In this document: positions 1-11,584 of the stretch, piece by piece | How positions within the stretch are numbered: the first letter of the stretch is position 1 | Layout: each line of letters starts with the position of its first letter | From: Gigaspora margarita | Taxonomy: Eukaryota > Glomeromycota > Glomeromycetes > Diversisporales > Gigasporaceae | Length of the DNA stretch: 64,000 nt | Direction of reading: 5' to 3' | NCBI GenBank assembly: GCA_009809945.1 | Contig: WTPW01000655.1 | Location: 263,072 to 327,071, forward strand | Program-made: the position numbers and the translations under genes | Notes under the pieces: generated by a model | The model's input: the letters and a program-made list of their open reading frames with translations, nothing else | Databases searched by the model: none | Told to the model about the DNA's origin: nothing

Positions 1-600
1 AGCAAATATAAGCAAATATAAGCAAATATAAGAGTTAAACCAAAAAAAGAAAATAATAGCTAACTGTAGAATAAAGAAATAAGTGAATTAGATGCGACAA
101 AGTGCAAAAGTAGTCATTTTCATTTTTTTTTGTTAATTTTTTCGATTTTGTTTTTTTTTGGTTTTATTTTTTTTGTCATTTTTTTTTTCGTTTTTTTATA
201 ATAATATATAATAAAATATGTAATATTTAAAATATTAAATAATAATAAATAAATAAAATAAAATTTTATATTAAATTGTGAAAACTTGTGAATATTGTAT
301 ATTTAATTAAAATATAATATATAATAATAATAAATAAATAAATAAATTTTTAGAAAACTTGTGAAACTTGCGAAAACCTGTAAAATGTTTAAAAATTTGC
401 AAAAAGTATGATTATGTGAATATAATAATTATTAATTGCAGAATTGATATCATATTAGATATATATCGATTAACCAAATATATATCGATTACTATCACTA
501 TCGATAATAATCGGCAGGGGTATTGATTATCGATTATATCTTACCAGTTAGTAATCGATATATATCTATATATAAAATTTGCCAATGATATTTATAAGTA
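1..600 (-). repeat. Partial inverted copy of dispersed repeat R1
   Basis: The segment opens with three copies of a 10-base unit (agcaaatata, 1-30). From about 60 to 560 it is the reverse complement of the left part of the repeat at 36000-36560. Shared landmarks are the atatatcgatta blocks, the less AT-rich core containing cggcaggggt, and the tattcacataatcatg-type stretch. I see no coding capacity. Confidence 0.6.
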
Positions 601-1171
601 TATTTAATGAAAAATGGTATTAATAAAAAGTTATCTAATTTGTATAAAAAAATAATAACTAATATTTTTTAAATTTTATTGATTAAAGCTTTCAAAAAGA
701 AAAATTAAATATGTTTGCCTAATTATTTTTTGTATATTAAAATTATAAATTCTTTTTGCACATTATTTTTTGTAGATAAAAATTTTAATTCTTGTTGTAT
801 ATTATTTTTTTGTACAATTATTTAAATTAATTTTAAATGCACACATGTGCATTTACTTACTTATTTAGGTTTGTATGCACAAAAACAAAAGTATTTGCAC
901 ATGTGCATTTTGTACAAGCCAATTTTAAATACTGGTTGCATCCTGTGATTCTGACCAATCAAATTGCACGATTTTGTAAAAAATTTTTTTTAAAAAAATT
1001 AAAAATTTTATTTAGTAAAATATAAAAATAAATAAGTAATAACAAACAATATAGTATAAAATTTTATTTTGACCAACTTATTAAAAAAAAACAAAAATTT
1101 CTAATGTTAGCACATATAAATCTTTTTGTTTTACTAAAACAATCTATCTTTATACTGTATTTTTATGAAAC
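601..1171. other. AT-rich intergenic DNA, nothing recognised
   Basis: The stretch is over 80 percent A+T by eye with runs of A and T. An open frame of 62 codons at 837-1025 is rich in F, K and C, has no recognisable motif and is best taken as chance. Confidence 0.6.
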
Positions 1172-1973
1172 AATTATTATAAAATGCACTTATGGTGTTT
1201 TACCACCATAGGTAAATTAGATTTGCAAATCTGTATAACAAAAACAAAAAAATAAATTTTTTATAAAACAAAAAATAAATTTTAATTACTTTAGGGTTAG
1301 GATGAGGCCTGGGATTTTATCGGGCATTAGTATATACAAAATTTAGCAAGGAATTTTTCTTATTAGAGCCCCAAATAGGGCTGTTAATGGAGCATAATAC
1401 TCTGGAATAAGCTAGAAGTATAAACCATTTCATGCCAGTGTGGTTTAGTCATTGCACCACTTCAGATTAATGTAAAAAGAAAACAGAGTAGTTTATACTC
1501 TAGAGTTACTGCTAATACTGCTCTGGATTAAAAATATAAATAATTTATTGCTAATTTTTGTACATCGAAAATAAAAATTATCAAGTTAATTAACATTGTA
1601 GCATTCAATAGAGTTTATTCTAAATATTAAAATATATATTGCAATTTAGAAAATAGTTTTAATATGTCATAAAATTTAATCTGAAGTGACAATTTGGAGC
1701 AAATAATGGAGTATTATCTGGAGTTGTGACCTCCAGTGTGATGTGGTTTTGATGTTTACTCTGGCAGAGTATGCTCCACATCACTCTGGATTACTCTATT
1801 AACAGCCCTAGCTCCAAAGTTGGTTTCATAAGCAAAATTTTGAGATATAAATGTTTTTTTAAAAAAATAAACAAAAAAAATGAAATTTTATGTTATACAT
1901 GATCTTAAATTTTATTGCTATTCTAATAGTTTGTGTAGTGTAAAATACCATAGGTGCGTTTTAGTAAAACTCT
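1172..1973. mobile_element. MITE family A, copy 1 (split by a hAT-type MITE)
   Basis: The ends are inverted: taaaacgcac-type sequence near 1180 (here aaaatgcacttatggtgttt) and accataggtgcgttttag near 1948-1965. A second copy lies at 15501-15865. Inside are a ttagggttagg-type block and a caaggaattttt block, both recurring in other MITE families of this window. The element is interrupted at 1376-1810, which accounts for its extra length over copy 2. Confidence 0.75.
1376..1810. mobile_element. hAT-type MITE nested in MITE family A
   Basis: Termini are TAGGGCTGTTAATGGAG and its inverse CTCTATTAACAGCCCTA, differing by one base. The 8-base flanks GCCCCAAA (1368-1375) and GCTCCAAA (1811-1818) match at 7 of 8 positions, as expected for a hAT target duplication. 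The uninterrupted paralogue at about 15690 reads straight through this point, giving an empty site. No transposase is encoded. Confidence 0.85.
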
Positions 1974-2638
1974 TATGAAATAACATATCCTGGTGCATTA
2001 TTTTGAGTATAGACATATTATTTAGAGTATGTGCTAAGCCATTATTTTGAAAACAATATAATTTACAGCTAATATAAAAATCGTGAGAATTTTGTAATGT
2101 TATCTATCTACATCTACATCTACCTATCTATTTATACTATCTATATCTAGATATAAAGGATGCATTATTTGAAGACATGCTAGGCATTATTTTGAAACCA
2201 TACATGCTATTTTTTGAAGTATTATTTTCTAAATAATGCTCTGGTCTGTTATTTTATGAAAATATAGTATCTTAGAAAAAGTTGTTTATCATAAAATTTT
2301 ATATATAATATTTAAAAATTAATATAGATTAAATTAGTAAAAAAAAGTTTTATATGTACTAAAACTATACAAAATTATATACTTGGTTTTTATAACTTGA
2401 CCAGATCAACAAAATCAGATTTGAAAAATTTTTTTTAATAGAATTAGCTAATAAAAACTATTATATAAAATCAATATATAATTTGCTAATTCTAATTAAT
2501 TTTATTCTGCTATTGTTAAATCTGTAATATTGTAATTTAATAGCCTTTTGTTATATTTTTGTTTTTATACAAGTAACTTTTATTATAAAATAAGTCAAAA
2601 ATGTACAAGGTTGTATTGCTTATTTTTCTAAATTTGTT
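1974..2638. other. AT-rich intergenic DNA with degenerate cattatttt repeats
   Basis: From 1990 to 2240 a loose motif (cattattttgaa and variants) recurs several times, and a short tcta-rich stretch lies at 2100-2150. No open frame or inverted-repeat element is recognisable. Confidence 0.5.
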
Positions 2639-2794
2639 AGGGAGTGACAAAAATCAGGTGATTTTTTAGGGGGGGAAAGGGGGTAAAAAATGTTGAAATT
2701 ATATATAGAAACCTGACCAAATTTATATTAAGGAGAGGGGGAGGGGGGATAGGCCTCTAATAAAAAATAATCAGGTGATTAATGACACGGTCCT
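2639..2794 (+). mobile_element. MITE family B, copy 1
   Basis: This is a 156-base dispersed element running from agggagtgacaaaaatcagg to aatcaggtgattaatgacac and ending ggtcct. Related copies lie at 11356-11511 and 40169-40318 in the same orientation and at 39224-39373 inverted. The interior carries g-rich tracts (gggggggaaaggggg) and gaacctgaccaaat-type sequence. It has no coding capacity. Confidence 0.8.
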
Positions 2795-3355
2795 TATAGT
2801 AATAACTATAATTACTCTCTCTCAAACTAAACCTAAATAGTAAAGTTAAAAAAAAAGCTAAAAGTAAAGAAACTAGATTTTTATTTTATTATAGTATAAT
2901 AGTTGATAGAAAAATAGAATCAAAATAGAAAAGCTAAGTTTTTATATAGCTTTATTTGTTTTTATATACTTTATTTATTTTTATTTTTAGTTCTCATTAA
3001 AAATTTCTTCAAATTGTAGAAGTAATAACACAGTTACTACAATACAAGTACTTATCTTTTGCTAGTTTATTGATATTTAAATGTTTATTTTAATGTAAAT
3101 ATCTGGTCAAATTCTAGCAGAATAGTATGGTTTTTTGATTTTTGTATTATATAATAATAAGTCATTAGCAAAAACTTTAGAAAAAAGATTATTAATTGAA
3201 TCTTTCTTGTAAGTGTCAAATTCTTTATCAAATTCTTTTGTGCTTTCACTGGACTCTTTTATATTTTTGTTTGGTTTTTTTCTTCAGAGCTTTCAGAGCC
3301 AGATTGATCAAGTTTATTCTCTTTATCTTGATTAGCCTCTTTATTAGAATTAGTA

Positions 3356-4539
3356 CTGTCTTTTTCCTCTACAATCACCTCCTTTATAGTCACAACCTCT
3401 ATATAATCACACAAATTTTAACAACTATTTTTTTATATATAAAATACCTTTATATAATCACAAATAGCTTATAAACACTATCACATTCTTTAGAAGATTT
3501 TTGAGAATTTTTTATTAGTAAAATACTCTTATATAAGCACAATATCATATATAAAAGTCTAAATTTTACTACTATAGATTCCCGAAAGTAAGCTATATTT
3601 TGTTATGCAAAAAATTGGAAGTTTGCTTATTTTGGATTAAATTTAGTTTTTAGTGATCGCAAGTAGTTGCTACATAGTGAAGTCCAAATTCTACTAAATA
3701 AATCGATTATAATCGCTTAAGTAAACTTGTTCAGAAGATCTAAATGCATATACTTTGAAATTTTTATCCAAATTGGAATATTTTTTATTATTTGACTTTT
3801 AATTTTTACGTTCGCCGAATATATTTTTTTAAAAAATTTTATTTTTATTGTCGAACATAAAAGTCAAAAGTCAAATAATAAAATGTTCTTTAATTTTGCT
3901 AAAAATTTTACTGTATGTGTATTTTGATCTTATTAATAAGTTTACTTAAGTGAATATTATCGATTTATATAGTAAAATTTGGACTTTACTATGTAGTGAC
4001 TATTATCAATCGTGGGAGTAGCTTATTTTTGAGTAAATAAGTTTTTGGGTTTTTTTGGTCAAAACAAAGAGGTAGCTTATTTTTGGGAATCTATGGTAAG
4101 TAAATCGATTAACATATTAAGAAAGCTGTTTGACATGCAAATTATACATATTCTGGAATTTTGACAAACTTGACAAACTATTATTAATTTGTTTTTTTAT
4201 TATATATTGAACAAAAAAATAATTTATTTTTTTTCGTCTAACATAAAGTAAAGAAATTAATTAATAAAAGTTCGTTCAAATTATATGAAACTTTTAGAAT
4301 ATGTGTAATTTGTTATTCCAAACAACTTTACTTAATGCATAAAAGTTGATTTGCTTAGTACAATTTGGACTTTTATATATAGCAACTATTTGTGATTATA
4401 ATATTTACTTCTATATAATCACATAATATAAACCACAGTATTAAATGTAATTATATAGGGTAATTACTATATTATCACACCTCTTTATAATCACTATTTT
4501 TGCTGCAACCAACCGCGTGATTATAGAGGAGGAAAACAG
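3356..4539. mobile_element. TA-flanked TIR element inserted in the pseudogene
   Basis: Ends are CTGTCTTTTTCCTCTACAAT and the inverse of CTGTTTTCCTCCTCTATAAT, flanked on both sides by TA (3354-3355, 4540-4541) as in Tc1/mariner-type insertions. Excision keeping one TA joins the minus-strand codons on either side in one frame (…DDIENT-TNSNKEANQ…). The element carries a nested IR-520 copy (3571-4097), and the sequence after it (4110-4430) is a second diverged inverted-repeat unit. No transposase frame is present. Confidence 0.8.
3571..4097. mobile_element. IR-520 fold-back MITE, copy 1
   Basis: The two halves are near-complementary about a centre near 3835. Termini are tatagattcccgaaagtaagc and the inverse of accatagattcccaaaaata. 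Further copies are at 11073-12765 (split), 14650-15142, 18826-19598 and 25556-26044. The inner sequence includes aagtaaactt, tttattatttgacttttaat and its complement. Confidence 0.85.
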
Positions 4540-5623
4540 TAGTATTTTCTATATCATCAACTTCTGGTTGCTTTAGTAATATAGTCATCAACAGGTCACA
4601 AATATTGTAAAATACTATAATATACTGCAGATATAAAAAATTGTATCTAAAAATTTTCTTAACAAATTTTTATCTTTTTTAGAAAGTTTATTTGTATTAA
4701 AAAGAAGATAAAGTTTCTTATATTCAGTACAATTTATAATAACACTAATATTTTTTGCACATGTAGCAGAAGAACTAAATGGCATAGTGTATTTGATTTT
4801 ATTTTGCTTGCTCTTGCTTCAGATTTTACTAATGAAGGTCTGTAGTTTTTAGTTGTTCAAATACAATATATCTTTTTAAATGATTTTTAATACAAATTAT
4901 CATCAGATACTAGATTTAGTAGATAGTATAGCTGTTTAAAGTTTTCTGACAAGCAATAAAAAGGCAATATATAGTATAGAATAATTTGTCACATTTTTTT
5001 AATTAAAAAAAAATAATATCTTGAGGTGCAACAATAGCTAAAAAAATCTTGTAAATGTGGCTTAAATAAAAGGATATTATTTTTGTTATATTATTATTAT
5101 AGTTTAAATTTTGGTAATTTATTTAATAGTTATCTTTTGTTTTATATTTGTTGTAGTATAGTTTTCATAGGAAATATTATCATTTACAAGCTGAAGAGTT
5201 TTTCAAAATTTCTCTATTTTTATTTCTAAAGCTGTATTAAATGTTTCAAATAGCTTATCCTTGAGAGATTGATATCTGAACACATCACAAATTAAGTTAA
5301 TTGGGGCCTAAAAACTTCAATAAGATTATCTTTAAACCCATCATTTTTCTTAGCAATATTACAAATTTTTATTTATTGTCCCATTTTACTTATTAATTTT
5401 TCTGAATAATCACTAATTTTAGTTCTTATCAATTTAATGCTTTGTAGTTCTAAGTTTAAAATTGATATAATACGTTCAATATAGTTTTTTTATAAATGTT
5501 GTAATGGTGTTTGTACCATAACAAAATAATCAAGATTTATAGCAAGAAAAAAATAAATATAGAATAGTTGAATGTGAGTATATGTACAATAATAAACTGG
5601 ACCATTATTAATATAAAGACATA

Positions 5624-6983
5624 TGGTCCGGTGCAAAAATGTAGATACACAATGTATCTTATAATAAAAAAAAAATTTTAAAATTTAATATAGCATTTAA
5701 ATGCATTTATTTATTACTCAGATCTGCAGATTTATTTTAATGTAAATTTTATTAAAAATTTTATTTCTGTAAAAATTTTTTTTTATTAATGACTTATTTT
5801 CAATTTGTAAAATGCAAAAATATAAATAAATTAAAATTAAATAATTAATTTATCTATATATAAAAGTTTTTTAATTTTTAATTATCTATTTATAATTTTT
5901 TGTGCTAAATAAACCCAGTTCTAAGCTATCTATTAATATAAAATTTATTATTTTTTTATATACAAATTGTTGTGTAATAATGTTTTTAAAATTTAGTATT
6001 TTTTTTAAAAAAAGCAAAAAAAATACCTTTTAAAAATAACTATATTTTTGTTACTAATTTACAATTTTGTAAGTTTTTATTGTACAAGTATATTGTTATA
6101 TATATGCTAAATATATAGTTAAACTTTTAGCTTAATAGAATCAGTAGTTGTTAAAATATAAAATTTTAAATATTTAATAATAATTACTATATATAAAATT
6201 ACTATATATAGTTATATATAAAACTTTATTAAAATAAAGAGAGTTATCATTCATCGCCAGTGCGATGCATCGCCACCCTCTGATCGACCAATCAGAATGC
6301 AGGATCAGGTGTAATATGAAATCGAAGCAAAATAACAATTTTTTAAAAAATCGCTTCTAACTTAAATTTTGACTATGAAACTACAATTTTTTCTTAACAA
6401 AAAAAATTCCTTGCAAACTTTTGGGTTAAGAGGTCATTTAACTATTGCCCACAACCAAACCCTAACCCTATCTTAACCTGGCCGCTATTTGTTTTGTTTT
6501 GATTAATGTAAAATCAAAACAAATGAAATGATTGGTCGATCAGGAGTAGCGATGCATCGCACTAGCGATAAAAGATAATTGTCTAAAATAAATTAGTTTT
6601 TAATCTATATTTTAACAACTATTAATCCAATTAAGTTAAAATTTTAACTGTATATTTAGCATATGTATGGCAATACAGTTGCATAGTACAAGCTTATAAA
6701 GTTGCATATTGGTAGCAAAAATAATTTTTTTTTAAAAAAAAAATTTTTTTTTTTTTTAAAAAAATAGAATTTTTTTTTTTTTTTAAAAAATAGAATTTTT
6801 TACAAAATTTATTATAAAATAAACTTATTATAAAATGATAATAAAAATTATATTAAAATATAGCTTAGATCTTTCTTTATTAGATATAAAAAAATTATAA
6901 ATAAATAGTTAAAACTGAAGAACTTTTATATATAAACAAAATAACTTTTAGTTTTTGTATATCTACATTTTCGCACCAGCCCA
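5624..6983. mobile_element. Fold-back element (about 1.36 kb) inserted in the pseudogene
   Basis: The TIRs are tggtccggtgcaaaaatgta at the left and the inverse of tgggctggtgcgaaaatgta at the right, flanked by TA (5622-5623, 6984-6985). The arms stay complementary for hundreds of bases inward, so the whole element can fold into one hairpin. The loop is occupied by a separate MITE (6244-6578). It splits the decayed gene upstream of the NNGP motif; removal rejoins an open frame there. Confidence 0.8.
6244..6578. mobile_element. MITE with about 50-base TIRs nested in the fold-back
   Basis: The left end ttatcattcatcgccagtgc and the right end (inverse of ttatcttttatcgctagtgc) continue as matching gatgcatcgc and gatcgaccaatca blocks. 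Between them lie aaccctaaccct and caaggaatttttttt (minus orientation), the internal module shared with MITE family A and the element at 8907-9225. There is no open frame. Confidence 0.85.
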
Positions 6984-7164
6984 TAGTATAGATTTATTGA
7001 TTAGCTCTTCTATAAAAAGTATATTATATAGCTTTGTTGTATGGCAAATAGGTATAAAAAGTTAAAATATTGGATTCTTTAATTTTATATATACTTTGTC
7101 TATATTGGTCAAAGAACATGTCCACATGTAATAGCTTAGAATAAGTTATTTATAGATCAAATGA

Positions 7165-7845
7165 GTTGACTCATCCAATTTTATATCAGTTAGCCGATAT
7201 GTTACATAAAAATTTTTTACATATAAAATTTATAAACAAAACATATAAAATTACTATAAGCTTTGAATTAATGATGTTTTTTCCTCTATATATTAACTTA
7301 AAATTAATTTTTTAGAAATATAGATCAAGGGAAGAAGAAAACAATTTTATTGGTCAATTGTTACGTGTTAACATATATGGTAAATTAAAATAAGCTTAAA
7401 AATCAGATTAAAATTTTGCTAATTTTGCACAAAATAAAAATGTAACTTTACCAAAAACAAATATTTTCTGATTTTAACTTTAGTACATAGATAGCTCATT
7501 TTTTTTACAAGGTAACCTATTTCCGTCACCTAAGTAAAGTTGTTTAGAGCATGTTTTTTATATGTTTCTTATCTTAAAATCGAAAAATATTTGTTTTTGG
7601 TGAAGTTACATTTCGTTTGTGCAAAATTAGCAAAATTTTAATCTAGTTTTTAAACTCAATTTTTCTTCTTTCCTTTATCTATATTTCCAAAAAATTTAAT
7701 TTTAAGTTAATATATAGGGAAAGAAACATTATTAATTCAAAGCTTATAGTAATTTTATATATTTTTTTTATAAATTTATATATAACAATTAACTCAGTTA
7801 TAAATAATATGACAAATCGGTTGACTGATATGTAAATTTATACAA
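7165..7845. mobile_element. Fold-back element, arms about 300 bases
   Basis: The left arm (about 7165-7470) and right arm (about 7560-7845) are reverse complements. A clear example is taagctttgaattaatgatg near 7258 against its complement near 7725, and gcaaaattagcaaaatttta near 7621 against its complement near 7415. The centre (7470-7560) is unique AT-rich sequence. No coding capacity is seen. Confidence 0.75.
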
Positions 7846-8472
7846 AAAAATCATTTATTTAAAAGTATATTTAAAAAAGTCTCTTTAAATTTTAAATATA
7901 TATTCTTTGTTATTTAGGGTACTTTCAGAAATCAGCTGATTGCTAGGTAGGTAGGTGGGTCAGCTGAAGTATCAGGTATAATTCTGGCCAAAATTTCATA
8001 ATTCTAGCCAAAGTTACAAAATTATTTTTGACCAAAATTATAGATTTATTAATATTATTTAATAATGCATTAGCAAAATAAATATACAAATTTTTCAAAA
8101 GAAATTGCATGCTGAAATCTTTCAAAAGAATTGTGATTGATACACTATTTTTCAAAAGAATCACAATTTTTCGAAAGATTTTGGTATGCATTTTTTTCAA
8201 AATATTTTGAAAGAAATTTCAAAATATTTCAAAATATATTGCGAAATAATATAAAATAAAGCAAATAAAAACAATGCAACCCCATACCTAATTATCCCCC
8301 TTCGGGGTTGCAGGAGGCAATATTTTGTATACTATCACAATATTTTGCAATATTTTACAAAATTTTCAAAATTTTTTAAAAAAATAATAAACGATATACA
8401 TATTCACATAATCACGCTTTTGCAAATTTTTGAACATTTTTACAGGTTTTCATATTGTTTTGCAATTTAATA

Positions 8473-8827
8473 CAGTACTGGACAGCAAAACGCATCCACT
8501 TTTTATTAATAAAAACTTTAAATCCTTATAACTTTTTCAAAACAAGTTGAATTAAAAAACCCTTCAACAAATTGATAGATTTTTTGCTAAACTATATTTT
8601 TGTCAAAGGATTTTTTATTATTTTTTGTTTTAAAGGAGTTATTAAGAGTTAAAGTTTATAATGATTTAAAAAATTGGCGTATAATATAAAAAAAAAGAAA
8701 ATATATATGTTTAATTAACCAATTAGATTCAATTACATCAAAATTAGCCAATCAGAATTGATTACATAAGCATCAAAAATTGGCGCTCTATATGAATAGA
8801 GTGAATGTCTTATGCCATCCGGTACTG
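8473..8827. mobile_element. Tc1/mariner-type MITE in R1
   Basis: Termini are CAGTACTGGACAGCAAAACG and the inverse of CAGTACCGGATGGCATAAGA, flanked by TA at 8471-8472 and 8828-8829. The R1 copy at about 36360 runs from gcaattta directly into the sequence that follows this element, giving an empty site. No transposase is encoded. Confidence 0.85.
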
Positions 8828-8906
8828 TATAAAATTTTATATTTTTTTATTTATTATTATACATTATATATTTTAAATTTATTTTAAATTAAGAAAAAAT
8901 GTGGTT

Positions 8907-9225
8907 GTTACCGGTAGTGACTGTCACCAGAAATTGATCAACCAATTAGATCATATAATATTATGATCAAAACAAAACAAAGTATCAAAACTTACTATTA
9001 TTAGGGTTGGGGTTAGAGCTATAGTTAGGGTTGGGGTAAAGCTTAGTATATAGTAAAATTTTGCAAAGAATTTTTTTTTTGCATAAAAAAAAGCAGGTTC
9101 ATAGACAAAATTTTAAGTTAGAAGTGATTTTTCAAAAAAATTAAAGTATTTGTATTTTTCACGTTACATATGATTCTTTAATCTAATTGGTCAATCACAC
9201 TCCGGTGACTGTTATCACCTGTGCC
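8907..9225. mobile_element. MITE with gtgactgtcacc termini in R1
   Basis: The inverted ends contain gactgtcaccagaaattgat and the inverse of cagtcaccggagtgtgattg, followed by caaccaattaga / gaccaattaga. The middle holds ttagggttggggttagagc and gcaaagaattttttttt, the module seen in several other MITE families here. Confidence 0.75.
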
Positions 9226-10310
9226 AAATAGACTCACTATTAAATTAAATATACATTTTTATTCAATATTAAATATTTTATTATATATTATTATACAAAA
9301 AAAAATGAAAAAAATAACAAAAAAAAATAAACCCAAAAAAAAATAAAAAAAATAAAAATGAAAAAAAACAGTATTTAAAATACTTTTGCACTTCATCGCA
9401 TAAAATCTCATAAATACAAGCCTTATACACTTATTTTTACTCACCTTTAGTTAGCTATTATTTGCTTCTTTGTTTTAATTATCATTTTGCTTCAGCTATT
9501 TCTTTTGTTTTAGCTATCTTCTTTGTTTCGTGCTTTTTTTTAAACACTTCCTAAAAATATTAGAGAAATGGAAAAATAAAAAAAAACTACTTCTCAGAAG
9601 TATTGTATTCTTGCAAATTGCCAGAAAAATCTAGTTTGTTCTTGCAAAGTGCTGGAGATGTTAAAGTTGGTGTTCTTGTAAAGTGCTAAAAAAGTTAGGT
9701 TGTTTTTTTGCAAAGTTCAAAAAAGTCAGAAATATAAAATAAAAAATTTTTTAAAAAAAAAAACAAAAACAAAAAAACAAATGTTAAATGAAAGCGAAAC
9801 TTGTAAAAACTTGCAAAAGCTTGCAAAAACTTGTGCCCACATTTCTCTAAAGATTGTTCTTGAAAATTTAGAAATTGTTGTTGATGTTCTTGCAAAGTGT
9901 CAGAAGTCTAAGTTGGCTTGCAAAGTCAACTTGAAGTTCTTGCAAAGTGCCAAAAAGTTGTTAGTTTCTTGCAAAGCGTGGTGTTCTTGTAAAGTGTGAA
10001 AAAAATAAATAAATAAAAAAAACAAAACAAAAAAGTGAAAGAAAAAAGAACAAAATGAAACGAAAAAAACAATATAGAAGATCTAATTTATAAAAAGTTC
10101 TAATTTGATCTTGTAATACAGAATTTGTAGGTTAATTTTGATAAATCAAACAAAATTTCGAAGTATTTTGAAAATATAGTCAAGTGCGCCCTTGGTATGA
10201 TCCAGGTTATAGATCTACTAATCCAGGTTGGTTTCATAGGTCTAAAATATTTTGAAATTATTTCGAATTATTTCGAACCAAAATATTTTGAAAAATATTT
10301 TGAATCGATC

Positions 10311-11072
10311 TAATTTTATCAAAATTTAATATATTTAAAAAAAATTTTATATAATAATATTTGAAAATAAGGATTATAAAATAGTAATATTTATTTTTAC
10401 TTTATAAAAAAAAGTAAAGTTGTCTATATACTAAATATTTTATAAATTTAAAAAAAAAAGTTTAAAGTATAATTTTGTCTTTACTCTTTGACAAACTTTT
10501 ATAATTTAATTTTTACTCTTCTAAAATCTTAATACAAAATATAGAATTAGTTTTAATAAACAACTTTAATTAGTTAAATTTTTAAATTTTATAAATAAAA
10601 TATTAACTTTAATTAGTAATAAAAACTCTTAATTGGAGTAGAAATATATAAAAATTTGGAAATTTTTGAAAAATTTTTATAATAAAATTTTAGAATTGGT
10701 TGAATTTAAAATTAAATATTTGTAATAATATTAAAATTAAATTACAAATTTTACAAAAGAATAACTAATTATAGCTCAAATTTTTATTTTAGCTTAGAAA
10801 TAGGGGGATCAAGCATAATAAACTTTCTTGTAATTACAAAATTTCAAACAAAAAAATTTTTAGCAAGCAAATTTGCCCGCATTATAGTTTAAGTAATAAT
10901 AAAATTATAATATTCAAATTTGAATTTTCAAAAACTATTTATCCAAATAAGCTAAAATTTTAATATAAATAGATATAAGATTGATCTACATCATATTAAA
11001 ATTTTAGCTAAATCAGATCAGTAGTTCTTGTGAAATTGTTTAAAAACTGTATATAATTTTGTTAAATTATTT
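10311..11072. other. AT-rich intergenic DNA, nothing recognised
   Basis: Long A/T runs with no open frame above 60 codons and no clear inverted repeat. Short blocks such as aaatttttataataaaatttt are self-complementary but too A/T-simple to interpret. Confidence 0.5.
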
Positions 11073-11355
11073 TAGAGTAAAATTGGTTTTTAGCAATTAC
11101 ATATAGTTGTTACATAGTAAAGTTCAAATTTTACTATATAAACTGATTATGATTGCTTAAGTAAACTTATTTGGATAATTAAAATACATATATTTTAAAA
11201 TTTTTATTCAAATTGAAGAAGTTTTTATTATTTAACTTTTAATCTTTGTATTCATTGAATATATTTTTTTAAAAAATTTTAATTTTTTCGCCAAATATAA
11301 AAATCAAAAGTCAAATAATAAAAAATTCTTCAATACTAATAAAAATTTTAGAATA

Positions 11356-11511
11356 AGGGAAGTAACAAAAATCAGGTAATTTTTTAGAAAGGAAACAGGT
11401 TAAAAAATGTTAAAATTATATATAGGAACCTGACCAAATCTGTATTAAGGAGAGGGGGAAGAGAAGTAGATCTCTAATAAAAAATAATCAGTTGATTAAT
11501 AACATGGCCCT
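11356..11511 (+). mobile_element. MITE family B, copy 2
   Basis: Sequence from agggaagtaacaaaaatcag to aatcagttgattaataacat matches copy 1 (2639-2794), including the gaacctgaccaaatctg block and the aagg-agagggg stretch. It is inserted inside the IR-520 copy. Confidence 0.8.
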
Positions 11512-11584
11512 AAATGTATTTTGATCTACTAAAAAAGTTTACTTAAACAACTATAATCAATTCATATAGTAAAATGTTGACTTT

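Larger units (their letters stand above)
2985..7145 (-). pseudogene. Decayed transposase-like gene (D-G-G-P … N-P-x-E-R-I-M-S-I-L-N type)
   Basis: Reading the minus strand from about 7145 down to 2985, protein-like sequence persists through several stops and frameshifts. Near 5600 it carries the fragment YINNGPVYY and near 5470 it carries ERIISILNLELQSIKL. I recall these as positions of the conserved D-G-G-P and N-P-x-E-R-I-M-S-I-L-N motifs of a large transposase-like family in Rhizophagus and cnidarian genomes. An acidic, serine-rich stretch follows (about 3410-3260), then FDTYKKDSINNLFSK and KPYYSARI, ending at a TGA at 3107-3109. Beyond it a possible C-x-x-C remnant continues to about 2985. 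Two TA-flanked elements interrupt the frame (3356-4539, 5624-6983), and removing either rejoins protein-like sequence. The part beyond 7145 is lost or hidden by the fold-back at 7165-7845. The family assignment is from memory; that this is a dead gene is well supported. Confidence 0.7.
8190..10310 (+). repeat. Dispersed repeat R1, copy with two nested MITEs
   Basis: Once the two nested elements are discounted, the order of landmarks is the same as at 36230-37530: cacataatcacgc, ttgcaatttaa, an A-rich tract, acttcatcgca, several cttgcaaagtg units, gaagatct and caaaatattttgaa-type ends. Frames on both strands at 9695-9999 arise from the lysine/leucine-rich repeats and share no motif with a known family. 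Both extremities contain palindromic aaaatatttt blocks. Confidence 0.65.

Noticed and set aside
9695..9999. Overlapping 66- and 99-codon frames in R1
   Set aside because: They arise from cttgcaaagtg repeats and A tracts, and are not conserved in the R1 copy at 36-37.5 kb.
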